In this document: positions 38,576 through 46,665 of the stretch, in pieces
Numbering within the stretch: position 1 is the first letter of the stretch
Layout of the letters: each line of letters opens with the position of its first letter
Assembly (NCBI RefSeq): GCF_007859945.1
Contig: NZ_SJPQ01000001.1
Span: 930,001 to 994,000, forward strand
Direction: 5' to 3'
Source of the DNA: Pseudobythopirellula maris
GTDB taxonomy: Bacteria; Planctomycetota; Planctomycetia; Pirellulales; Lacipirellulaceae
DNA length: 64,000 nt
Translations under genes and position numbers: made by a program
Notes under the pieces: generated by a model
The model's database searches: none
The model's input: the letters and a program-made list of their open reading frames with translations, nothing else
What the model was told of the DNA's origin: nothing

Positions 38576-39847
38576 ATGCCCAACAACTCGCCCACCACCA
38601 CGGAAGATCGCTGGAGCGCCCCGCTAGGGTTGTGGTTCGGAATTGGGGTGCGGCTGCATGTGACCTTGGTCCTGGTCGTAGTGCTCGCGTTGGGAGCGAC
38701 GTTCCACGGCCTACTGGCTTCGGACTCGCTGGCGACTGACACGATGGCGCCCGACACGATGGCGACGGAGCAGGCCACTGGGAGCACCGCCGCGGCGATC
38801 GGCGACGGGCTGGCGAGCGATCGGCAGGCGAGCGATGCAGCAACGGGCTACGCAGCGGCGCCCCCCGCCTGGACCCCAGCCCACACGGGTATCGTATTAA
38901 CCATCTACTTGCTCAGCCTCGTGCTGCACGAGTCGGCCCACCTGCTGGTTGTCAATCGGTTGGGAGGCAGAGTCGACCGAGTCGTGCTGACCCCCGTCGG
39001 GGGAATCGCCTCGCCCAGTTTTTTGAGTCGCCCTGAGAGTCGCCTCGTTGCGGCGATGGCCGGCCCGCTGGTCAATCTCTCGGCTGCCGTGCTCGCCACG
39101 GTGTACATGGTCGCGCTCGAGGCAGGCGCCGAAGGCGCCAGCCAGTCGCTCGGCGAGTGGTTGCTGCCCAGCCTCGACGCGTCGGTTTGGAGCGGCCCCA
39201 TCGGCCTGTCGATCGCACGCCTCGCACTGTGGTGTAACTGGTTGCTGTTCCTCGTGAACCTGGCGCCCGCATACCCCTTTGACGGCGCCCCCGCGTTGCG
39301 GAGTTGGCTGTGGCCCCGCTTGGGCCGCCGCCCCGCCGCCGAGACGGCCGGACAAATCGGCCGCTTGCTCGGCCTGGTAGTCGCCCTGATGGCGATGGCC
39401 ATGCTCGACCGCACAGCTACCGCCCCGCCGCCGCTCTGGGCGCCGCTCGCGGTGTTCGCGGTCTTGGTATTCTTTGGCGCCCAGCGCGACCTGATCGTCG
39501 CCCGCGAGTCGACCCACGACGACCCCCACCACGGTTTGTCAGTCCAGGGCCAACTCGGTCTCCGCGCGCTGCTTGAGGGCGACGCCTCGGGCGAGGTGGC
39601 GTTGGTCGAGTTCTTGCCCAGCCCTTCCGCGCGCGACGAATCCGAGACGTTGTCTCATTCCTTGTCGTCAAGGTCCGATGACGGCTGGGACGATCCCGAG
39701 CCCCCCGCCGACATGGACGACGAGGCGCAGGTCGACTCGGTCCTGGCCAAGCTCCACGCCGAGGGCTACGAGCGGCTTTCTGACGACGAGCGTGAGACGC
39801 TGCACCGCGCCAGCCGCCGCTACCAGCGGCGGCGTCTCTCGAACTGA
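38576..39847 (+). CDS. M50 site-2 protease-like zinc membrane peptidase
   Basis: 423 residues. HESAH (residues 118-122) is the HExxH zinc site inside a membrane helix. NLAPAYPFDG (residues 228-237) gives the third ligand, as in NPxPxxPLDG of family M50. About five transmembrane helices are present. A low-complexity Thr/Ala/Asp insertion follows the first helix, and an acidic C-terminal tail of about 120 residues is probably cytoplasmic. It is predicted to cleave membrane-embedded proteins. ATG at 38576 is chosen; the frame opens with TTG at 38489. The substrate is unknown. Confidence 0.9.
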   Translation: MPNNSPTTTEDRWSAPLGLWFGIGVRLHVTLVLVVVLALGATFHGLLASDSLATDTMAPDTMATEQATGSTAAAIGDGLASDRQASDAATGYAAAPPAWTPAHTGIVLTIYLLSLVLHESAHLLVVNRLGGRVDRVVLTPVGGIASPSFLSRPESRLVAAMAGPLVNLSAAVLATVYMVALEAGAEGASQSLGEWLLPSLDASVWSGPIGLSIARLALWCNWLLFLVNLAPAYPFDGAPALRSWLWPRLGRRPAAETAGQIGRLLGLVVALMAMAMLDRTATAPPPLWAPLAVFAVLVFFGAQRDLIVARESTHDDPHHGLSVQGQLGLRALLEGDASGEVALVEFLPSPSARDESETLSHSLSSRSDDGWDDPEPPADMDDEAQVDSVLAKLHAEGYERLSDDERETLHRASRRYQRRRLSN

Positions 39848-39969
39848 GCACGCCATTCCGTGCGGCCGCTGCCACCGGTGCGACTGCTACAACCGCTTTA
39901 CGGTTGGTCGTGTTTCGTCTCGGCAACGGCCCTCAGCGGGAGCGGCTGCTCGAGAGGTAGTAGGGTTGC

Positions 39970-41688
39970 ATGCTTCGCGTTGTGCGTACGCCTCGCCACT
40001 CGCTCCGACCCCCGCCCTTTGCTGTGCTCTCGACTACCGCCATACCAGCCCGCTCCGAGCGTGGAGTCGCGGCGTTCAAGGGCCTGAGCCTCGCTCAGCA
40101 GCGTCGTTTGCGCCAGCTAGAGCAGGCATTTTCGGCGCCGTTCACGGTTGTCGAGGTCGACCTGCCCGGATCACGCGACTCGGCTCGACCCGCCGTACGA
40201 CTAATCAAACCCGCCAAGGGGGCGACGATCGAGCTCAACCGCCTCGAGGCTGGCCTCGCCGCCGCCGCGATCGCTGAAGGGGTCTGGGTGGATGACTCCA
40301 GAGCGCCCCTGCTGCAAGCCGTAGCGCCGCTAGGGGCGGCCGACGAGCTGAACGAACCCGAACCCGAGAACGCTCCGCGTCGAATGGCGATCGGCGAGCT
40401 GCGGCCCGTCAATGGGGCGTCCACCTGGAGCGCCGATTCCGCCAGCCGGATGCTGGCCTCGGTCGTACAGAACGACACGCTCCAACGAAGGCTCGACGGA
40501 CAGCGGCGGCAGCTGGCCGACGTGTCGGGGCACCTGCTATCTACGTTCGAGGAACTCTCGCTGCTGCAACGGCTCGCCGAACGCCTGCGACTGGCGAGCG
40601 ACGCCGCCGAGCTCGCCCGTCAGACGCTCGTCTGGCTGCGCGACGTGGTGCCCGCCGAGTGCTTGGTGTTCAGCCCTTGCGAAGACTGGTCCGAAGTGAC
40701 CGAGTCGTCGCAGAGCCGAATGACCGTCGGCCGCCGTCCGCTTGAGGGTGATGACCTTGGACGGTTGATGGATTGGATCACCGAACGTGCGCCTCGCAAG
40801 GTGCTCGTAGCCACACGCCCCCAAGACGAGCTGCCCCCGTGGGCCGCTTCTAAAATCAGCGACCTGGTCGCCGCCCCTATCATGGCCGCCGACCGGCCGA
40901 TCGCTTGGCTCGTCGCCTTGAACCATCGAGAACGATTCGGCAAGCACGACTCGGAAGAGTTTTTCGGCCAGGTCGAGGCGAGCCTGCTGTCGAGCGTCGC
41001 CGCGATACTCGGCGTGCACGCCGGCAATCAGCGGCTCTACGGCGAGAAGTCGGACCTGTTCGAATCTTCCATCCGGGCGATGAGCTCGGCGATCGACGCC
41101 AAAGACCCTTACACACGCGGCCACAGCGAACGGGTAGCGCGGATCTCGGTCTGCCTCGGCCGCCGGCTCGGTTGCTCGCAGCCCGAGATCAACCGGCTTT
41201 ACCTCGGTGGACTGCTGCACGACGTCGGTAAGATCGGCATCCAAGACCGTGTGCTCGGAAAAGCGGGCGCTCTGACCGACGAAGAGTACGAGCACATCAA
41301 GTCGCACCCTCTCCAAGGCGAGCGGATCCTGCGGGGCTACCACGCCCTCGAGCCGGTGCTCTCGATCGTGCGCAACCACCACGAGTCGTGGGACGGCTCG
41401 GGCTATCCCGACGGACTCAAAGGCGAGGCGTGCCCACGCCTGGCGCGCATCGCCGCCGTGGCCGACGGTATCGACGCGATGTCGAGCGACCGCGTCTACC
41501 GACCCGGCATGCCGGTGGGCGAGGTCGAAAAGATCTTGCGCGACGGAGCGGGACGGCAGTGGGACCCCGAAGTGATCGCCGCCTATTTCGAGGTCCGCGA
41601 CGAAGTGTGGCGCGTGATCGACGAGTACGACAGCGAGCAGCCCGCTCCGCAGATCGACTTCAGCTGTCTCGACGAGCCGACACGCTAA
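39970..41688 (+). CDS. GAF/HD-GYP domain protein, probable cyclic-di-GMP phosphodiesterase
   Basis: 572 residues. The N-terminal 190 residues are of unknown type. A GAF-like sensor occupies about 195-350. The HD-GYP domain follows (about 365-555), with GHSERVARIS, HDVGKIGIQD (His417, Asp418), HHESWDGSGYPDGLKG and ADGIDAMSSDR. HD-GYP enzymes degrade cyclic-di-GMP, and the DGSGYP signature is intact. No transmembrane helix is obvious, so it is likely cytoplasmic. It would lower the second messenger that controls attachment and motility. Confidence 0.92.
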   Translation: MLRVVRTPRHSLRPPPFAVLSTTAIPARSERGVAAFKGLSLAQQRRLRQLEQAFSAPFTVVEVDLPGSRDSARPAVRLIKPAKGATIELNRLEAGLAAAAIAEGVWVDDSRAPLLQAVAPLGAADELNEPEPENAPRRMAIGELRPVNGASTWSADSASRMLASVVQNDTLQRRLDGQRRQLADVSGHLLSTFEELSLLQRLAERLRLASDAAELARQTLVWLRDVVPAECLVFSPCEDWSEVTESSQSRMTVGRRPLEGDDLGRLMDWITERAPRKVLVATRPQDELPPWAASKISDLVAAPIMAADRPIAWLVALNHRERFGKHDSEEFFGQVEASLLSSVAAILGVHAGNQRLYGEKSDLFESSIRAMSSAIDAKDPYTRGHSERVARISVCLGRRLGCSQPEINRLYLGGLLHDVGKIGIQDRVLGKAGALTDEEYEHIKSHPLQGERILRGYHALEPVLSIVRNHHESWDGSGYPDGLKGEACPRLARIAAVADGIDAMSSDRVYRPGMPVGEVEKILRDGAGRQWDPEVIAAYFEVRDEVWRVIDEYDSEQPAPQIDFSCLDEPTR

Positions 41689-41699
41689 CGCCTCTGTGG

Positions 41700-42575
41700 T
41701 TAAACAAAAGGCAACGGGCAAACCGTCGCCCGGAGCCCGTCGCAATCGAGTTCGGTCCCGGCGGCCGATTGGGCGCGACGGACTGTGGCCAACCCGATCG
41801 GCGCAGCCAACTTTTCCGAGTAGCACGCCGAGGTGAGCGTGCCGACCGTTTGGCCCTTGGCTGCCAGATCCGAGCCAACAGGCGGCTCCGCCGGGCCCGA
41901 GAATCGCACCCCGACCAACAAGCGGTTCACCTGGCCCAGCGCGTCGATCCTGGCGACCGGCTCTTGGCCCAAGTAGCACCCCTTGGTGAAGCTAATCGCC
42001 ACGGCGTCGCGTTGCGTCTCTTGCGGCAAGCTGCGTTCGTCGAAGTCTTGGCGATCGCGCGGCGCGCCACACTCGATGCGGAGGGCGTCGAACGCGGCGG
42101 CGTCGAGTTCTTCGCCTTGAAGGCTCAGGGGCGTGCTAGCGGACGCGTGAACCAACGCCGCAGACCCCTCACCAAGCGCCGCGGTAGGCAGAACAAAACC
42201 ACCGGCGTCATCGGCCAGCAAGGCCTCCCGCGAGCTGGCCCAACAGGCTGAGCCCGCCGTGGGATGAATCGTCGAGAGCTCGACCTTCTCTCGGATCAGG
42301 TACCGATCGAGGTGCGAGCTCAAGTCCGCGGCGCCGTCGGAGAGAAGCAGCACGGCGTAACGCTCCTCGCCGGTGCGGCCAACCCAGCCGTACGCCAGCA
42401 CGCGGCCTTTCACATCGGTGAAGAACGCCTCGCAGCTCTCTCCCTCGGCGAGTCGCAACACGTCGTTGGTGCAAAAGCTCTGCAAGAAACGGCCGGCGTC
42501 TGGTCCGGTCGCCACGACACACGACCACTCCGTGAGCCTTCCCCAACGCAAGATAGCTGAAGTGGAATCGCTCAA
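41700..42575 (-). CDS. ygfZ: YgfZ/GcvT-like folate-binding protein
   Basis: About 291 residues. The YgfZ signature KGCYLGQEPVARI is present (usual form K-G-C-Y-x-G-Q-E), with FTNDV-like FCTNDVLRL and DVKGRVLAYGWV. These proteins use tetrahydrofolate and help repair or assemble iron-sulfur enzymes. I chose TTG at 42575: it overlaps the upstream stop (TTGA) and starts one residue before the family-typical N-terminus. The longer open frame is antisense/out of frame within the upstream gene. Coupling to the LarA-like gene is likely. Confidence 0.85.
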   Translation of the reverse strand: MSDSTSAILRWGRLTEWSCVVATGPDAGRFLQSFCTNDVLRLAEGESCEAFFTDVKGRVLAYGWVGRTGEERYAVLLLSDGAADLSSHLDRYLIREKVELSTIHPTAGSACWASSREALLADDAGGFVLPTAALGEGSAALVHASASTPLSLQGEELDAAAFDALRIECGAPRDRQDFDERSLPQETQRDAVAISFTKGCYLGQEPVARIDALGQVNRLLVGVRFSGPAEPPVGSDLAAKGQTVGTLTSACYSEKLAAPIGLATVRRAQSAAGTELDCDGLRATVCPLPFV

Positions 42576-43795
42576 ACGAACGGCTCCTCGGCGGCCACAG
42601 CCGTCCCATCGATCGCCGCGTCGAACGACACGTGCTGGGCGCCGTCGAGCACCACGCAACTCGGCCGGCCGCCGGCCAGCCGGCCGAGTTCGGTGAGGTT
42701 GGCGATCGGCGTCACGCCGAGGCTTTCGACCAGCTCCCCGTCGAGGCCGCTCATCAGGTAGACCGGCCCCCGCTGCACCGCACAGAGCAGCCGCCACGCC
42801 GCCCAGGCGTCGGGTCCGTTGTCGTTACGCATCTCCGCGGCGACCCGATCCAAGTCGTCGGAATCAACGAGCCGGCCGAGCGACTCGCCGAGCGTTTCGT
42901 CGAGCGCCGAGCAGATGGCGATCGCCCCCTCTTCGTCGACAAGCCTCTCGGCGGCGTCGAGCGCGCGGGCCACGTTGGTCCATGTCTGGGCGTCGCGATC
43001 CCCTCCCACCCTGGCGATGACGAGCGTCGCCGGCTCGGGCGTGGAGTCGCACGACCAGCGGCGGCGATGAGCTTCGGCCGCCAAGGTGTCGACCCGGTCG
43101 ATCTCGCCCGCAAAGGTTTCGGCCACTCCGCCGGCGCCGTCGGGGGTCACCCGCACAGCGAAGGAGGCGCCGACCAAGCGGCCCGCCTCGTTGTTTTCGG
43201 CGCGTCGCTGCGCGTCGCCCGCCCGCTCGATGTTGGCCAGCCTGCGTCGGCGGCGGAGCGTGGCGAGATCGGCAAACTCGGGGTACAGCCCCGCGTAGGC
43301 GCCGCCGGCGCCCGCCGGGCGAGACGGGCCAAGGACGAGCACAAAATCGGCCTCAAAGAGCTGCTTGCTGATGCGGAGCTCTCGATCGCCACGCCCCAGC
43401 CCCAAAAAGCAGAGTCCCTCGGCGTCGGCCGGGTCGTGGGCCACCACCGACACGGCGGGCGTTTCAACGAGCCCTTCGGCCGCCACTTGCCGGAGCGTCT
43501 CGTTGCCGGCGAGCACCGTGATTCGCTCGGCGGCCACGCCCACCTCAACCAACGCTTCAACGACCGCCCGCACACAGCCAGCGGCGGCGGGAGTCCCCTC
43601 GGCCAAGGCAACCGTGACGTGGTCGTCTGGCAGCAGGCACTGCTCAAGCGGCGGCAGCCCCACCGGGTCGCGCAAAGCGGCCCGCACCCTCTCAGCGTCT
43701 TGGGGAGCGGCGGGCTGAGGGTTGGTCGGATCGCGCCACTGAGCCACCTCGCTGGCGACTTCGGCGCCTTCGCGGGCGTGGATGGTGAGCGGCAT
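42572..43795 (-). CDS. LarA-like (DUF2088) nickel-pincer racemase family protein
   Basis: 407 residues. The N-terminal region has ALRDPVGLPPLEQCLLPDDH followed by VTVALAEGTP, resembling the DUF2088 domain of lactate racemase LarA and relatives. The canonical DxTRPTP motif is replaced by LAEGTPAAAG, so catalytic activity as a racemase is doubtful. It is probably cytoplasmic. ATG at 43795 (MPLTIHAREG) fits the domain start. It overlaps the downstream YgfZ-like gene. No larB, larC or larE is seen in the window. Confidence 0.65.
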   Translation of the reverse strand: MPLTIHAREGAEVASEVAQWRDPTNPQPAAPQDAERVRAALRDPVGLPPLEQCLLPDDHVTVALAEGTPAAAGCVRAVVEALVEVGVAAERITVLAGNETLRQVAAEGLVETPAVSVVAHDPADAEGLCFLGLGRGDRELRISKQLFEADFVLVLGPSRPAGAGGAYAGLYPEFADLATLRRRRRLANIERAGDAQRRAENNEAGRLVGASFAVRVTPDGAGGVAETFAGEIDRVDTLAAEAHRRRWSCDSTPEPATLVIARVGGDRDAQTWTNVARALDAAERLVDEEGAIAICSALDETLGESLGRLVDSDDLDRVAAEMRNDNGPDAWAAWRLLCAVQRGPVYLMSGLDGELVESLGVTPIANLTELGRLAGGRPSCVVLDGAQHVSFDAAIDGTAVAAEEPFV

Positions 43796-44020
43796 AGACG
43801 TCGACTGAGGAGCGACCAGTACGGGAAAGACTACATCTCGGGGTGGCGATCTTACCGTATCGTACCGGGCATGAGCGCGACCCCCCATCGATCGTATCGG
43901 CCCGAGGAAAGCGGGGTCAAGCGTCGCCCACGCTGGTGCGAAGCCCCGCAGTCTGATAGCTTTTTTATCCCTCAGGCCGCCCCGCCAGCCCTCCCCCGCC
44001 GTGTTCCGCGGCCCGTCCCG

Positions 44021-45106
44021 ATGCCCTCTCCCTCGGCGTTCAGAATCACCCGCAGACCGCCCGCTGGGTTGCTCCTTGGCGCCGCGTTGCTAGGCGCTGC
44101 GGTCCCGCTCGCCACGCTCGGCTGCAGCGGCGAGCACGGAGCGGCTGACACGACCACCAACACCACAGAGCTAGCCGCCCAGCAAGAGCCCAGCCCCCAA
44201 GCCGATACGCCCCTACCCGCCGCACGCACGGGCCCCAGCACCTCGGTCGAGGCCGATGCGTTGCTCCAGCGGATGGCCGCGGCCTACCGCCGGGCGCCCT
44301 CTTACCTCGACAACGCCCTCTACCATGAGCGGTTTGTTCTTCGCACCGAGGGAGTCGAGCGCGAGACCCCGCCGCACGTCGTGTCGGTGCTCTTCGAACG
44401 CCCCAATCGTATGCGGATCCAGCGGCAGGTTCCTGGCAGTGGCGAATCGTCGCTCGCGGTCGGCATGGTGTGCGACGGCGAGCGTCTGCGGGCGTTTGTG
44501 AGCGATTGCCCGGGCCAGCTGCTCGACCTTGAGGCTCCCGAAGGGTTCCAGCCGACCGCCGAGGGGATCGCCCCCGATCGCCACCTGGCCGCAGCGCTCG
44601 CCCCCGTGCCGGTGATGAACCTCTACCCGCAGCTCGACCTGCTGCTCGCCGAGGAGCCAGACGGCCCCGCCCTGCTCCGCGACGCGGAGGCCGAGATGCT
44701 GCCGCCCGGCGCCGCCGACGGCGCGCCGCTCGAGCGCGTGAGGCTCCGCCGCGCCGAAGGGGATTACACCCTGTGGATCGAGCCCGACTCGCTGCTCTTG
44801 AGGCGGCTCGACATGCCGACCGAATCGGTCCGCGACGAGCTCGACCCCGAGCGGGTGCTCAAGAGCCTGGAGCTCTGGATCGAGTTCGAACAAGCGACCT
44901 TCGGCGCCCGGGCCCCGATCGACGCCTACCAGATGGAAACGCCCGAGGGGGCGGAAATGGTGGCGGCTTTCGAGGCGTCGTCGGGTCGCGCCGCAGAGCA
45001 AGTCGCGACCCGTCCGCCGATCGTCGACCTCGAATCGACCTCCCAAGATGTTTCTTCGCTGCTCGATCGCGTCTTGCAATCGCAGGAAAACAGCGAGAAT
45101 GATTGA
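44021..45106 (+). CDS. Lipoprotein with LolA/DUF2092-like fold
   Basis: 361 residues. A hydrophobic leader ends in a lipobox-like LATLGC, followed by a Thr-rich linker (TTNTTEL). The domain beginning LLQRMAAAYRRAPSYLDNAL and continuing FERPNRMRIQRQVP resembles the LolA/LolB-like DUF2092 predicted periplasmic proteins. These carry hydrophobic ligands in a half-barrel. It is predicted to be anchored in a membrane facing the periplasm. ATG at 44021 is used; the very long open frame upstream is antisense to the LarA-like gene. The exact role is unknown. Confidence 0.7.
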   Translation: MPSPSAFRITRRPPAGLLLGAALLGAAVPLATLGCSGEHGAADTTTNTTELAAQQEPSPQADTPLPAARTGPSTSVEADALLQRMAAAYRRAPSYLDNALYHERFVLRTEGVERETPPHVVSVLFERPNRMRIQRQVPGSGESSLAVGMVCDGERLRAFVSDCPGQLLDLEAPEGFQPTAEGIAPDRHLAAALAPVPVMNLYPQLDLLLAEEPDGPALLRDAEAEMLPPGAADGAPLERVRLRRAEGDYTLWIEPDSLLLRRLDMPTESVRDELDPERVLKSLELWIEFEQATFGARAPIDAYQMETPEGAEMVAAFEASSGRAAEQVATRPPIVDLESTSQDVSSLLDRVLQSQENSEND

Positions 45107-45205
45107 GAGGCGTCGCACCGCCTCCCCCACGAGATTGCCACACGGCGTGTCGCTAGCGAGCGCCGATTACCCGTATTTCATCCCCGCAAGCCGAGGAGCC
45201 CAACG

Positions 45206-46606
45206 ATGACCGCTACCCCCACGTGTGTGAGTGACCAAGAGATGCTGGCCTGGTGCGAGGCGATCGTTCGCGGTCGCGACACAGCGCCCGAGCTCTCGCT
45301 GAACGACTACCTGGCCGACGTGCCGCGGCTCGACTCGCTCTCGGACCTGCCGAGTGGAACGCCGGTGCTGGTGCGCGGCGACACCGACGCCAAGCCGGGC
45401 GCCAACGTCGGCGAGGGCGACATCCGCCTCCGCTCGATGGTCGACACCCTGAAGTTCGGCATCGAGAAGGGCTGGAAGCAAGTCGTCTTCGGCCACATCG
45501 GTCGCAAGCCAGAAGGCTCGCTCGACAAGGTGGCGGCTCGCTTGGGCGAGCTGCTCGGCTGTGAGGTTCCGTTGGTCGAGGACTGGTGGGACGACGCCGA
45601 AGGCAAGGTGCTGCCGTCCGTCAAGCAAGCGGTCGAAGCCGCCGCGCCGGGCGCCGTGATCGTGCTGCAGAACACTCGCAAGTACGACGTGGAGCGTTTG
45701 CTCTGGAAGGCCAAGCCGGCCGACTTGCCGGCTCTTGCTCCCAAGCTCTCGGCGCTCGCCAACGGTCTGGCCGAGGCGGTCGGCCCGGTCTACGTGAACG
45801 AGGCCTTCTCTGCCGGCTCGCTCGACGCGTCCAGCGTCGCCGTACCCGCCGCCATGGAGCGTGTGGCCCTCGGCAAGTACGCCGCCGGCGAGTTCGACGG
45901 CCCGATGCAGCAATGCCTCAAGTCCGACCTGGCCGTCTTCAGTGGCATCAAGATCGACAAGCTCGACGACATGGAGGCGATGATCGCCCGCGGCTCGATC
46001 AAGCAGATCTTCGCCTCGGGCTCCCTTGCGATGGCGATCCGCAAGGCGATCGGCCAGCTCGACGACGCGCCGGTCTGCCTCGGCGCCGCCGAGGACCCGG
46101 CCAACAGCGGCGAGCCGTGGTACATCCCGCCCGCCCGCGTCGAGCAGGCCAAGGCGATCGTGGCCGACGGCCGCGAGAAGGGCATCACCTTCACCGTGCC
46201 GTGCGACTCGGTCGTCGAAGACGGCACGTCGCAAGACGAGCTCAAGCCCTCGGACCAGCAGTTCGACATCGGCCCGAAGTCGATCGAGCACTTCCACGCG
46301 TCGGTTGGCGAGTTCATCGAGAAGGCGGGCGCCGGCGCGGTGGCGTTCCACAACGGCGTGTTCGGCATGTTCGAGGACCCGCGTTTCGCCGAAGGCACGG
46401 CGAAGTGGATCCCCGAGCTCAAGCGGATGAAGGACGCCGGCGTTGAGGTCTACGTCGGCGGCGGCGAGGGCGGCAAGGCGCTCGACAAGTACGGCGAGCC
46501 CGACTGGGTGACCCACTGCTTCACGGCCGGCGGCACGGTGCTCAACGCGTTGGGCAGCGAGCCGGTGCCGTACCTGGTGGCGCTGCGCCTCGCGGCGAAG
46601 AAGTGA
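45206..46606 (+). CDS. pgk: Divergent phosphoglycerate kinase
   Basis: 466 residues, longer than the usual 390-415. The two-domain order is retained: VLVRGDTDAK (residues 54-63) in place of VLVRVDFNVP; HIGRKPEGS for HLGRPKG; LQNTRKYDVE; VNEAFSAGSLDASS for the VNDAFGTAHRAHAS segment; FSGIKIDKLD; HNGVFGMFE for WNGPMGVFE; and GGGEGGKALDKYG and TAGGTVLNAL at the C-terminus. PGK moves phosphate between 1,3-bisphosphoglycerate and ADP in glycolysis. Loss of the DFN substrate-binding motif makes activity uncertain; it may be a specialised paralogue. GAGGAG precedes the start and a terminator follows. Confidence 0.85.
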   Translation: MTATPTCVSDQEMLAWCEAIVRGRDTAPELSLNDYLADVPRLDSLSDLPSGTPVLVRGDTDAKPGANVGEGDIRLRSMVDTLKFGIEKGWKQVVFGHIGRKPEGSLDKVAARLGELLGCEVPLVEDWWDDAEGKVLPSVKQAVEAAAPGAVIVLQNTRKYDVERLLWKAKPADLPALAPKLSALANGLAEAVGPVYVNEAFSAGSLDASSVAVPAAMERVALGKYAAGEFDGPMQQCLKSDLAVFSGIKIDKLDDMEAMIARGSIKQIFASGSLAMAIRKAIGQLDDAPVCLGAAEDPANSGEPWYIPPARVEQAKAIVADGREKGITFTVPCDSVVEDGTSQDELKPSDQQFDIGPKSIEHFHASVGEFIEKAGAGAVAFHNGVFGMFEDPRFAEGTAKWIPELKRMKDAGVEVYVGGGEGGKALDKYGEPDWVTHCFTAGGTVLNALGSEPVPYLVALRLAAKK

Positions 46607-46618
46607 CGCCAACGGTAT

Positions 46619-46654
46619 TTAGCCCCGGGTCATTGACCCGGGGCTAATTTTTTT
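46619..46654 (+). terminator. Intrinsic terminator after pgk
   Basis: ttagccccgggtca and tgacccggggctaa form a long stem with a tight loop, followed by a run of eight T. It lies 12 bases after the pgk stop and before the convergent autotransporter gene. Confidence 0.92.
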
Positions 46655-46665
46655 TATCGCCTCGG

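Noticed and set aside
42632-44020. Long rightward extension of the lipoprotein frame
   Set aside because: It is antisense to the LarA-like gene; the lipoprotein leader begins at 44021.
45167-46612. 481-codon open frame antisense to pgk
   Set aside because: Repetitive Arg/Leu/Val/Asp composition and no motif; the sense frame has PGK signatures and a ribosome site.
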